Source: Opimibacter sp041746735 (GTDB lineage: Bacteria; Bacteroidota; Bacteroidia; Chitinophagales; Saprospiraceae). Taken from it: a stretch of 64,000 nt of DNA. The notes under the pieces were generated by a model. It worked only from the letters and a program-made list of their open reading frames with translations, did not search any database and was not told the origin of the DNA. How positions within the stretch are numbered: the stretch's first letter is position 1; each line of letters opens with the position of its first letter. Of the stretch, positions 8,349-16,589 are shown one piece after another. The stretch is taken from contig JBGTGP010000051.1 in assembly GCA_041746735.1 (NCBI GenBank), positions 1 to 64,000 of the forward strand. Direction: 5' to 3'. A program made the position numbers and the translations under genes.

Positions 8349-9008
8349 ATGAAATCATACCTATTCGCTGTTTCCCTGATGTTGATGTTATCCTCAGGCG
8401 ATCTTAGCGCCCAATACTTGTCCGCCCGGGAGTCCGATCCTGAAGCCATCCAACTGATGAAGGAAGCCGGAAAAGTATTTAACACCAGCAATGTGCGGGT
8501 AGCGTTTAGCCTGAAAGTCTCTATCCCCGGACAGGCACCTCAGATAAACGAAGGGGTACTCTACCAAAACGGTAAATCCTATCATTTGGATTTGAGTGAC
8601 TATGCCATCATCAGCGACGGAAAAACCAGATGGGTCTACCTCAAAGGTCCAAATGAAGTCAACATTTATAATGAGTCTAACGGTCAGGACTGGATCAGTC
8701 CGAATGATTTCCTGCAACTTCACAATGCGACCGACCTCGTATTCGTCAAAATGGGTGAAAAAGGAGGGCGGCACATGATTGAAGCGAAGCCACTGAAAGG
8801 CGGACGCTTTGAGGAATACTCCAAATTTACCATCGGGGTGGATGATCATGGGTTGAATTTTATTTTTGGCATCTCCAGTGATGGCTCACGTCAGGAACTC
8901 ACTATCAACGCTATTACACATCCATCCACATTGGATACGCAAAAACTCTTCACCTTTCAGAAAGAGAAATATCCGGGTGTCCACATTGAAGATTTGAGAC
9001 TCGACTAA
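8349..9008 (+). CDS. lolA: LolA-like outer-membrane lipoprotein carrier
   Basis: Periplasmic chaperone that ferries lipoproteins from the inner-membrane Lol exporter toward the outer membrane. The protein is 219 aa with a cleavable signal peptide (hydrophobic core LFAVSLMLMLSSG, cleavage near LSAQ). The mature part matches the LolA fold: a helix with EAGKVFNTSNVRVAFSLKVS, then strands with GVLYQNGKSYHLDLSDYAIISDGKTRW, a pattern typical of Bacteroidota LolA. The ftsK-lolA adjacency recurs in the phylum. The GH3-like gene follows 8 bp downstream and is probably in the same transcript. Confidence 0.88.
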   Translation: MKSYLFAVSLMLMLSSGDLSAQYLSARESDPEAIQLMKEAGKVFNTSNVRVAFSLKVSIPGQAPQINEGVLYQNGKSYHLDLSDYAIISDGKTRWVYLKGPNEVNIYNESNGQDWISPNDFLQLHNATDLVFVKMGEKGGRHMIEAKPLKGGRFEEYSKFTIGVDDHGLNFIFGISSDGSRQELTINAITHPSTLDTQKLFTFQKEKYPGVHIEDLRLD

Positions 9009-9015
9009 ACTTTCA

Positions 9016-10530
9016 ATGGGTGTAAAGAGCAGGATCATCATGCTTCTGGCGAATCGAACCCGCCGGCGGATTGAACGTGATGCCTTACGGGCGATACCTC
9101 ATCAGCGTCTGCAATTCGAGGAGCTTGTACGCAAGGCATCGTCAACACAATTTGGTCGTGATCATGGCTTCACCTCCATTCGCAAGTTTTCCGATTTTGC
9201 TCGTCAGGTCCCTATTCGCGATTACGAAGATCTCAAGCCTTATATTGATCGGATCAAAGCCGGACATTCAGATGTTATCTGGCCAGGAAAGCCACTATAT
9301 TTTGCCAAAACTTCCGGTACTACAAGCGGAGTCAAGTATATCCCGATCACGCGTGACAGCATCCCGAATCATATCCATAGCGCTAAAGATGCCCTGTTCA
9401 ATGCCGCTTCCCGACGAAAGCTCCATACATTATTCGATGGCAAGATGATCTTTCTCTCCGGATCACCGGTATTGGAGGAGACGGCCGGTATTCCAACGGG
9501 TCGTTTGTCCGGCATTGTCAATCATTGGATCCCGACCTGGCTGCGAGCTAATCAAATGCCTTCATACCCAACCAACTGCATTGACGACTGGGAGACGAAA
9601 GTCGATCGGATCGCATACGAAACACTCCGGGAAGATATGCGCCTGATCAGTGGGATCCCTCCGTGGGTGCAAATGTATTATGAGCGATTGCTTGATATCA
9701 GCAGCAAGTCCAATATCCTTGAGTTATTTCCAAATTTCCAGCTTTTCGTTTATGGTGGTGTCAACTTTGAGCCCTACCGGAATCAGTTGGAGTGCCTGGT
9801 CGGAGGGGCCGTCAATACCCTCGAAACCTACCCGGCATCTGAAGGTTTTATTGCATTTCAGGATCTGGATAATCCTGATGATGGTCTTCTATTATTGACC
9901 CGGTCCGGCATCTTTTATGAATTTATTCCTACGGATCAATTAAAAAATCCATCTCCAGACCGACTGACCCTTGGGGATGTTGAAACGGGTAAGGAATACG
10001 CTGTGATCCTGTCCTCTAATGCAGGGTTGTGGGCTTATTCGATTGGGGATACTGTTGAATTTGTTTCGCTCCATCCCTACCGGTTGAAAGTCACCGGACG
10101 GATCAAACATTTTATCTCAGCTTTTGGTGAGCATGTGATTTCCAAGGAGGTCGAAGAGGCGTTAAAGGTAGCTGTCACTCTACATCCCTGTTTGATCAAT
10201 GAGTTTTCAGTAGCGCCACAAGTACAACCGGCTGCAGGACAAAAACCACATCATGAGTGGTGGATTGAATTTGCTAAACTCCCGGACGATCTGGCAGGAT
10301 TTGAACAAAGTCTGAATGAATCCATGCAAATTCAAAATCTGTATTACCGGGATCTGCTTAAAGGGAAAATCCTGCAACCTCTGGTTGTACGACAATTGCC
10401 TCCGGGATCGTTTAAGGTGTATATGCAATCAATAGGTAAACTCGGCGGACAAAACAAAGTACCCCGTCTCAGCAATGACCGGAACATCGCCAACGCGCTG
10501 GAAGCGATTTTCGGAACCCCCTCAGGATGA
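9016..10530 (+). CDS. GH3-family (acyl-adenylate-forming) protein
   Basis: A 504-aa protein of the GH3 auxin-responsive-promoter family. Plant members are ANL-type enzymes that adenylate a carboxylic acid and join it to an amino acid. Visible signatures are FAKTSGTTSGVKYIPIT (about 96-112, the phosphate-binding loop), YGGVNFEPY in the middle, and the C-terminal motor-domain segment LKVTGRIKHFISAFGEHV. The substrate in bacteria is not established. The family is common in Bacteroidota, so plant-specific transfer should not be assumed. It starts 8 bp after lolA; the last bases approach the bamD promoter. Confidence 0.88.
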   Translation: MGVKSRIIMLLANRTRRRIERDALRAIPHQRLQFEELVRKASSTQFGRDHGFTSIRKFSDFARQVPIRDYEDLKPYIDRIKAGHSDVIWPGKPLYFAKTSGTTSGVKYIPITRDSIPNHIHSAKDALFNAASRRKLHTLFDGKMIFLSGSPVLEETAGIPTGRLSGIVNHWIPTWLRANQMPSYPTNCIDDWETKVDRIAYETLREDMRLISGIPPWVQMYYERLLDISSKSNILELFPNFQLFVYGGVNFEPYRNQLECLVGGAVNTLETYPASEGFIAFQDLDNPDDGLLLLTRSGIFYEFIPTDQLKNPSPDRLTLGDVETGKEYAVILSSNAGLWAYSIGDTVEFVSLHPYRLKVTGRIKHFISAFGEHVISKEVEEALKVAVTLHPCLINEFSVAPQVQPAAGQKPHHEWWIEFAKLPDDLAGFEQSLNESMQIQNLYYRDLLKGKILQPLVVRQLPPGSFKVYMQSIGKLGGQNKVPRLSNDRNIANALEAIFGTPSG

Positions 10531-10586
10531 AGCCCTTCGGACCGTTTCCAGCCAAAATGAAATCCCCTGAATCATCCAATATTCCC

Positions 10587-10594
10587 TATCTTTG
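10587..10594 (+). promoter_or_regulatory. -7 promoter box for the bamD-rpoZ-coaBC operon
   Basis: TATCTTTG, an exact TAnnTTTG match, 22 bases upstream of the bamD ATG at 10617. Its position excludes an upstream in-frame ATG at 10527 as the start when transcription begins here. Confidence 0.65.
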
Positions 10595-10616
10595 CACACT
10601 ATTTCAAAAACCTTCG

Positions 10617-11414
10617 ATGCGATATTTTGCTTACATTGTATTGATAATCACTATTTTAACTGCTTGCAAAAGTGATTTTGAGCAAGTTCGTATCAGCAAT
10701 GACCCGGAGCGAATCATGACCGAATCCATCCGTTATTTTGATAAAGGGGATTATTTGCGGGCCCAAACGCTTATGGAACTCATTCTCAATCAATACCGCG
10801 GTACCCGTCAGGGCGAAGAGCTTTTTTTCAAATATGCCTACACGCATTATCACCTGGGGAGTTACCAATTGGCGGCTACCTATTTCACCAATTTTGCCGG
10901 AACTTTTGCCTATAGTGCGTTTACTGAGGAAGCTGATTTCATGACAGCGTATTCGCAATACAAACAATCTCCATCCTTCAGGCTGGATCAAAACCCCTCT
11001 ATTCAGGCTATTAATTCTTTTCAGGATTTTGCCAACAAATACCCGGACAGTGATCGTGTGGCCCAGTGCAATGAACTGATTGATGAATTGCGGATGAAAC
11101 TGGAGGAGAAAGCGTATTCACAGGGCCAACTGTACTATGACCTTGGCCAATACCAGGCCGCCATTACAGCCTTTGACAATATGCTTTCTGAGTTTCCGGA
11201 ATCCAATCGGGCGGAGCTCGTACGATTTCTGATCCTGAAATCCGCGTTTCAGTATGCCACTAACAGCATTTATGACAAACGTGCTGAACGGTATGAAGAA
11301 GCTAAAGTGAAATATAAGGAATACATCAATCGGTATCCTAAAGGGAAAAATGCCAAAGAGGCACGAGATATCAACAAACAAATTGACACTGTTTCAAAAA
11401 ATCTGTCCAAATGA
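10617..11414 (+). CDS. bamD: outer-membrane assembly lipoprotein BamD
   Basis: Lipoprotein component of the BAM complex, which folds beta-barrels into the outer membrane. From the ATG at 10617 the protein is 265 aa with a classical signal ending in the lipobox ILTAC (Cys17). Five TPR-like helical repeats follow, for example YFDKGDYLRAQTLMELILNQY and YDLGQYQAAITAFDNMLSEFP. The order bamD-rpoZ-coaBC-DUF4835 is conserved in Bacteroidota. The stop overlaps the rpoZ start by 4 bases. A longer frame from 10527 exists but places the signal peptide internally. Confidence 0.93.
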   Translation: MRYFAYIVLIITILTACKSDFEQVRISNDPERIMTESIRYFDKGDYLRAQTLMELILNQYRGTRQGEELFFKYAYTHYHLGSYQLAATYFTNFAGTFAYSAFTEEADFMTAYSQYKQSPSFRLDQNPSIQAINSFQDFANKYPDSDRVAQCNELIDELRMKLEEKAYSQGQLYYDLGQYQAAITAFDNMLSEFPESNRAELVRFLILKSAFQYATNSIYDKRAERYEEAKVKYKEYINRYPKGKNAKEARDINKQIDTVSKNLSK

Positions 11415-11773
11415 GTAATATTAAAAATCTGGCTGCAGCCATTGACCCGAATGTAAAAGCAAGGGACATCAGAGATCTGGCATCCCGGTCAAGCAACATC
11501 TACGAATCTATCTCCATCATGGCCAAGCGGGCTCGTCAATTGTCAGCAGAACTGAAAAGAGAACTGCATGACAAACTAGAGGAATTTGTTGTCGTGACGG
11601 AGACAATTGAGGAGATTCATGAAAACAAGGAACAAATCGAGATTTCCCGCTCGTATGAAAAAATGGCCAGCCCCACTCTTCTGGCCACAGAAGAATTTAT
11701 CAACAATGAACTGGAGTGGCGTTATCCGGAGCCTGTCGTCAAGGAAGAAGAGTTTCCTGAAGATATGGAGTAA
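11411..11773 (+). CDS. rpoZ: RNA polymerase omega-like subunit (RpoZ/Rpb6 family)
   Basis: A 120-aa small protein matching the Bacteroidota omega/Rpb6-like subunit that helps assemble and stabilise the beta' subunit of RNA polymerase. The omega-like core is ASRSSNIYESISIMAKRARQLS (with an internal KRAR), followed by a helix EELHDKLEEF-type region and an acidic tail ending EEEFPEDME. It is locked into the operon by 4-bp overlaps on the bamD side and a 1-bp overlap on the coaBC side. The identity rests on both the core motif and the conserved position. Confidence 0.85.
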   Translation: MSNIKNLAAAIDPNVKARDIRDLASRSSNIYESISIMAKRARQLSAELKRELHDKLEEFVVVTETIEEIHENKEQIEISRSYEKMASPTLLATEEFINNELEWRYPEPVVKEEEFPEDME

Positions 11774-13014
11774 TGGATCTCCCATTGCAACGGATAAGCA
11801 TGTCGTCACTTCGAGGCAAGAAGATATTGCTGGGGGTTTCCGGTAGTATTGCGGCGTACAAATCAGTATTCCTTGTCCGATTACTGATCCGGGAAGGTTG
11901 TGAGGTACGGGTGATTATGACTGGATCTGCGAAAGATTTCGTCACGCCGTTGACTTTTTCCACACTCAGCCGCCATGAAGTTGCATCTGATGTACACCTG
12001 CAAGAGGAATGGACCAATCATGTTGAGTGGGGACTCTGGGCTGATGCCATGATCATCGCTCCAGCCACGGCTCACACTATCGCCAAATGTGCGCTTGGAC
12101 TTTCTTCGGATATGCTTTCCGCCACTTATTTGTCCGCCCGTTGTCCTGTATTTTTTGCACCCGCCATGGATCTGGATATGTGGCAGCATCCTGCCACGCA
12201 GGAAAACATTAGCCGCCTTCAATCCTATGGCCAGTTTATTATTGAGGTGGGCACAGGGGAATTGGCCAGTGGTCTTCAAGGGCCAGGACGACTGGCCGAG
12301 CCGGAAGATATACTCCTTCGACTGAAAGAATATTTTCACTATCGTGAGGATCTCAACGGTCTACGCGTATTGATCAATGCCGGTCCTACCTATGAAGCTA
12401 TAGATCCTGTCAGATACATCGGGAATCACAGCACCGGTAAAATGGGTGTGGCTATTGCCGAAGAATTTGCCCAAAGGGGGGCTGAAGTTACACTCGTGCT
12501 GGGGCCGGGTGCTGTGCAACCTGCGAATCATCATATTCGCGTACATCATATCACTACTGCCGAAGACATGCTGGCCGAATGTTCCCGTTATTTCCCGCTC
12601 TCCGATGTGGCAGTGCTAGCGGCTGCCATTGCCGACTACCGACCGGCAAAAGTCGTTGAAGACAAAATCAAAAAAACAGAAGACCGGTTGATGCTGGAAC
12701 TGGTCCGTACTCCTGATATTGCATCCGCTCTGGGTCAGACTAAGAAGACGGGTCAATATCTGATTGGTTTTGCCCTGGAGACACGAGACGGGATAGAGCA
12801 AGCCCGTCAAAAGATGAAGCAAAAAAATATGGACATGATCGTCCTCAACAATCCGCTCGACACAGGTGCCGGATTTGGTCATGATACGAATAGAGTCACT
12901 TTTCTTTTCCCGGACAATAAAGAGCAGGCGTTTGAGTTAAAGACAAAAAAAGCTGTAGCCCACGATATCGTCAATGCCATTTATCAAATGACACGTCCAC
13001 ATGTTAAAACGTAG
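11773..13014 (+). CDS. coaBC: bifunctional phosphopantothenoylcysteine decarboxylase / phosphopantothenate-cysteine ligase
   Basis: Catalyses two coenzyme A steps: ligation of cysteine to 4'-phosphopantothenate (CoaB) and decarboxylation to 4'-phosphopantetheine (CoaC, FMN-dependent). The protein is 413 aa. The CoaC half has GVSGSIAAYKS, the active-site histidine in TNHVEW, and PAMDLDMW, where the family motif usually has Asn in place of the first Asp. The CoaB half starts near residue 196 with NAGPTYEAIDPVRYIGNHSTGKMG. The start may be 11773 (overlapping rpoZ) or the ATG at 11800, just before SSLRGKKILLG. The stop overlaps the next gene by 14 bases. Confidence 0.96.
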   Translation: MDLPLQRISMSSLRGKKILLGVSGSIAAYKSVFLVRLLIREGCEVRVIMTGSAKDFVTPLTFSTLSRHEVASDVHLQEEWTNHVEWGLWADAMIIAPATAHTIAKCALGLSSDMLSATYLSARCPVFFAPAMDLDMWQHPATQENISRLQSYGQFIIEVGTGELASGLQGPGRLAEPEDILLRLKEYFHYREDLNGLRVLINAGPTYEAIDPVRYIGNHSTGKMGVAIAEEFAQRGAEVTLVLGPGAVQPANHHIRVHHITTAEDMLAECSRYFPLSDVAVLAAAIADYRPAKVVEDKIKKTEDRLMLELVRTPDIASALGQTKKTGQYLIGFALETRDGIEQARQKMKQKNMDMIVLNNPLDTGAGFGHDTNRVTFLFPDNKEQAFELKTKKAVAHDIVNAIYQMTRPHVKT

Positions 13015-13921
13015 CCCTTCCCTCTTTTCAATATTTATATTTCTGCTACTGGCATTGTACCTACCCTTACAATCGCAGGAACTCAATGCTCTGGTCGTCG
13101 TGAGTGTACCTGCTCTCCAGGAAACCGATCCCGCCGTCTTCCGGACATTGGAACGGGATCTCCAGGAATTTCTGAAACAGGAACGTTGGACCCGGGATGA
13201 GTACAAACCATTTGAACGGATCGATTGCAACTTTCAGGTCAATATAACAGCGGAGTTGGGTAATAATGTCTATCGTGCCGATATAGCCCTCAAAGCAATC
13301 CGGCCGGTTTACGGTTCGGATTATAAAACCGTCCTGGTCAATCATGTGGATCGCGATATTGTATTTTCGTATCAGGAATTCCAACCCATTCAAAACGGCA
13401 CTGAGTTTTTCAGGGATAATTTGTCTGCGGTTTTTTCATTCTATGCCCATCTGATTCTGGGGCTTGACGCGGAAAGTTTTGCATTGGGAGGTGGTGACCC
13501 CTACTTTCAAACCCTGCAAGGCATTATTAGTCAGGTACCTTCCAATATTGCAGACAGCGATAAAGGTTGGCAATCACTCAACCGGAAAACAACACGCTAC
13601 TGGATTTCCGAAAATCTGCTCAGCCCCCGGTTTAAATCCTTCAAAGAAGCCTGGTACCATTACCATCGCAAGAGTCTTGACCTCATGCACGCCAATACCG
13701 AGGTGGCTTTAACCACCATGGTTGATGCGCTGAAAGAGGTTGAAAAAACCCATGCCGGTTATCCCAATACCATCGGCGTCCTCATGTTTGTCACCACCAA
13801 AAGCGACGAAATCGTGGAGATAGTGAAACACGGTTCTCGCACCCAAAAGTCGATGGTGTATGATATCATGCGCAAACTGGATCCCTCCAACAGTGGAAAA
13901 TACAATGTCCTCCGGAATTGA
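13001..13921 (+). CDS. porD: DUF4835/PorD-like T9SS-associated protein
   Basis: A 306-aa secreted protein of the DUF4835 family, reported as PorD in the type IX secretion literature. The signal peptide has core FSIFIFLLLALYLPL with likely cleavage after SQ, followed by ELNALVVVSVP, which is characteristic of the family. The middle contains FRTLERDLQEFLKQERWT and a C-terminal SDEIVEIVKHG segment. It follows coaBC with a 14-bp overlap, as in many Bacteroidota; there recN usually follows, whereas here purN does. The exact role in secretion is not known. Confidence 0.87.
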   Translation: MLKRSPSLFSIFIFLLLALYLPLQSQELNALVVVSVPALQETDPAVFRTLERDLQEFLKQERWTRDEYKPFERIDCNFQVNITAELGNNVYRADIALKAIRPVYGSDYKTVLVNHVDRDIVFSYQEFQPIQNGTEFFRDNLSAVFSFYAHLILGLDAESFALGGGDPYFQTLQGIISQVPSNIADSDKGWQSLNRKTTRYWISENLLSPRFKSFKEAWYHYHRKSLDLMHANTEVALTTMVDALKEVEKTHAGYPNTIGVLMFVTTKSDEIVEIVKHGSRTQKSMVYDIMRKLDPSNSGKYNVLRN

Positions 13922-14510
13922 TTTCCGTCTGGCCATTTTGGCGTCCGGGAAAGGAAGCAATGCGGATGTTATTTGCTCCTATTTTCAATCCCATCCCTCG
14001 ATTCATGTGGTATTGATCCTCACTAACCGTGTGCATGCTGGTGTTCGTCAGGTAGCATCTCAGTATGGCATTCCATCTTTACATATATCTAAGGACACAT
14101 GGTCGGACGCTCCAACAATAGAGAATATTTTAACTCAATATGAAGTTACCCACATCATCCTGGCAGGTTTTCTGCTTCTGATACCCGACTACCTGACTCG
14201 CAAATATGAAGGTCGTATCCTCAATATACATCCAGCTCTTTTACCCCATTATGGTGGCCCTGGAATGTATGGCCACTTTGTGCATGAAGCCGTCAAAGCA
14301 GCAGATGAAACGGTGTCCGGTATTACCATCCACGAAGTAAATGAAGCCTATGATGCAGGAAAAATAATATTTCAAAAAGAGGTCGACCTCCTGCCGGATG
14401 ATACTCCGGACCAGATCGCGCAAAAGGTTCTCCGGCTCGAGCATCACTATTATCCCAGGGTTATCAGCCAATGGATCCTGGGTTCACCTGATTTGCAGCG
14501 GGTCAAATGA
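13905..14510 (+). CDS. purN: phosphoribosylglycinamide formyltransferase
   Basis: Third step of de novo purine synthesis: transfers a formyl group from 10-formyl-THF to GAR. With the ATG at 13905 the protein is 201 aa, normal for PurN. The phosphate-binding loop is ASGKGSNAD (residues about 10-18). The catalytic segment is NIHPALLPHYGGPGMYG (Asn and His of the triad) and the later conserved block is GITIHEVNEAYDAGKII with the catalytic Asp. An ATG at 13860 in frame would add 15 residues that do not resemble the family. The start overlaps the DUF4835 gene by 17 bases. The 3' end overlaps the convergent deaminase gene by 8 bases. Confidence 0.95.
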   Translation: MSSGIDFRLAILASGKGSNADVICSYFQSHPSIHVVLILTNRVHAGVRQVASQYGIPSLHISKDTWSDAPTIENILTQYEVTHIILAGFLLLIPDYLTRKYEGRILNIHPALLPHYGGPGMYGHFVHEAVKAADETVSGITIHEVNEAYDAGKIIFQKEVDLLPDDTPDQIAQKVLRLEHHYYPRVISQWILGSPDLQRVK

Positions 14511-15441
14511 GAAACCCGGATATCGAGTTGACGACGGATACATACGGACTCCACGCTTCGGGAAAACGGTAAGCAAATCCGGAAAGACCCTGCAAACCTC
14601 CAGTATGAATGGCCAAAATGTGGTCTGAAGGTTTACACCATCCCTTCTTTATTTTATCTGTTATGGCAAAAAGCATTTTGCCGGTATACACCGGATCCAG
14701 GGGTATTCCAGTCTGCTCTGTAAATCCGGTCATAAAATGAATCAACCGTTCATCAAAGCGTCCATATCCGCCAAAATGATGATCAGGCCATATCTCCCAG
14801 GATGCTGTGGCTGGAAGCGAAAAACGATCAAGTACGTCTTCCACATAGTCGGGCGTACAACCTTTCCAGGCTGGCACGACTATAACTTGGGTGCCGGGTG
14901 GAGCTGAAGCAATGAGCCCACAGGCAGTGCCCATCGTTCCCCCGGCTACAACAATATGCGTTGGGCGGTATGGCGTGATTTCATCCATAATTTCTGCTGT
15001 GCCCATCAGGCCCTCCTGATTCAGTCCCCCTTCCGGTATAAAACAGGCATCCGGAAATCGAACGGCCGTTGCCCTTTCGTCAAAACTCCGGTATATGTCA
15101 GGTGACAGGTACTCGATCCTTCCTCCCATGGATCGGATATATTGAATTGACGGATTGTTCTCGTCCGGGCCGAAGGATCTTACTAACGCTATCAATTGAA
15201 TCCCATGTATCCTGCACGCCCCGGCCAACGCTGCCAGATGATTGCTGAACATTCCGCCTTTGCTCACCAATGTTGAAATCCCTTGCTCCCTAATCTTCTG
15301 CAAGGTGTATTTGAGTTTGAAATATTTGTTCCCGGTCGCCCATGAACGGATGAGGTCCAGCCTGAGTATGGACACAGACGGTTGACCCGGCTTCAACTTG
15401 ATAGTCTGAATCGGTCCGGGCTCATACGTTTCAAGTTTCAT
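14503..15441 (-). CDS. PLP-dependent ACC deaminase / D-cysteine desulfhydrase family enzyme
   Basis: A 312-aa fold-type II PLP enzyme. The PLP lysine lies in LVSKGGMFSNHLAALAGA (about residues 58-75), and the phosphate-binding glycine stretch is VVAGGTMGTACGL. Family members open the ring of 1-aminocyclopropane-1-carboxylate or eliminate H2S from D-cysteine. In non-plant-associated bacteria the second is more likely, but the sequence alone does not decide. It is the last gene of a minus-strand run and starts 47 bp after the T9SS cargo gene. Confidence 0.87.
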   Translation of the reverse strand: MKLETYEPGPIQTIKLKPGQPSVSILRLDLIRSWATGNKYFKLKYTLQKIREQGISTLVSKGGMFSNHLAALAGACRIHGIQLIALVRSFGPDENNPSIQYIRSMGGRIEYLSPDIYRSFDERATAVRFPDACFIPEGGLNQEGLMGTAEIMDEITPYRPTHIVVAGGTMGTACGLIASAPPGTQVIVVPAWKGCTPDYVEDVLDRFSLPATASWEIWPDHHFGGYGRFDERLIHFMTGFTEQTGIPLDPVYTGKMLFAITDKIKKGWCKPSDHILAIHTGGLQGLSGFAYRFPEAWSPYVSVVNSISGFLI

Positions 15442-15488
15442 ACACCAAGAAATACATTCTGAACAAAACCTTCCCGATCCATCACCTC

Positions 15489-16589
15489 TCAGGGTTGAAT
15501 GAGGACCAGCCGCTTGGTTTTGATCGAGCGACCATTACGGTCTTGCAGGCGACACAAATACGTCCCTCTTTGCAACTCTGATAAATCAAGAGATAGAGTC
15601 CTGCGGTTACTATCCACCTCGATGTCCACTTCTTTTACCTGCACACCGAGGATATTAAAAATCGTCAACTTGTATCGACCATGCACAAGGTCACTCAGTT
15701 GGAAACGAACCAGATCATAGCTTGGATTGGGGTAAACAAAGATGTCCGGACGAACTGGCTCTTCTGTAAATATCCGGGTCACCATGGGGTGTGTTTTGAA
15801 TTCAATTCGCACAGGATCGGTTCCGTCTTTCAACTCTATCTCTGCTAAAGGCAGCCCTGAACCCGCAGCGACAAAGCGCAATACATGCGTGGTGGTGAGC
15901 AACCGGACACCGGGGATCAGGGTCGTAACATCCCTCCACCTGCTACCATTTTTGACTTCGACCTGTAGAGCCCGTCGTGTAGAAATGCGTTGGCGATACG
16001 CCTGATTACTTTCTGTGGGCAGATAGAGTGTGCCTTCTCCATCAACTGTAATGTGTTCAATCAAGGAATAGGTGACCCGGCAAGAATCGGGAAAATCGGA
16101 AGGTGACCACGCACAGGACATCGTTCTGGGCCATGCAAAGGTGGATACCATTTTACCTCTATAGGTATATTGCTCTCCCAGTACCCCGTTGAAAAATGGA
16201 ATGTACGCCGGGGAAACAGTATAAACGAGTCTGGCGCCCTGGCAGACAGGATTGCTGCCCATCCACTGGACCACTGAAGCATTCTTACCGGAAATCTCGA
16301 GGACGGCATCAGTCTGATTGCCATTAAGCATATTGGCAAATGCTTTGCCGTCGCGCTCTCCTGTCAGCACGATCCGCCTGCTGATAGCATACGGTGCTTT
16401 AAGAGACCTGAAATTCCAGCTTTGGGCAGGACCGCCCATCGTGACCATGAGGCGATCAGGCAAGTACTCATTTGCATAGTAAACCGAATCTTCAGCCAGC
16501 CGGATCCAATGCATTTGCTGACCCGTCAAGGCCACAGCACTGTGGAAGACGAGTATAAATAGCCATTGTATTTTGCTTACTGCACCCAT
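15489..16589 (-). CDS. secreted protein with T9SS type A sorting domain
   Basis: A 366-aa predicted type IX secretion cargo. It has an N-terminal signal peptide (core WLFILVFHSAVAL, cleavage near TGQ) and a C-terminal domain of about 80 residues beginning VYPNPSYDLVRF and ending TKRLVLIQP, the type A T9SS sorting signal that is removed on export. The central 250 residues are beta-rich and not assigned to a family; they resemble the poorly conserved stalks seen in cell-surface proteins of the phylum. The start overlaps the end of the ABC transporter gene by 13 bases, so it is probably co-transcribed with it. Confidence 0.85.
   Translation of the reverse strand: MGAVSKIQWLFILVFHSAVALTGQQMHWIRLAEDSVYYANEYLPDRLMVTMGGPAQSWNFRSLKAPYAISRRIVLTGERDGKAFANMLNGNQTDAVLEISGKNASVVQWMGSNPVCQGARLVYTVSPAYIPFFNGVLGEQYTYRGKMVSTFAWPRTMSCAWSPSDFPDSCRVTYSLIEHITVDGEGTLYLPTESNQAYRQRISTRRALQVEVKNGSRWRDVTTLIPGVRLLTTTHVLRFVAAGSGLPLAEIELKDGTDPVRIEFKTHPMVTRIFTEEPVRPDIFVYPNPSYDLVRFQLSDLVHGRYKLTIFNILGVQVKEVDIEVDSNRRTLSLDLSELQRGTYLCRLQDRNGRSIKTKRLVLIQP

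Noticed and set aside
10527..10616. Upstream in-frame start for bamD
   Set aside because: It would place 30 unrelated residues before a good lipoprotein signal and precede the TATCTTTG promoter.
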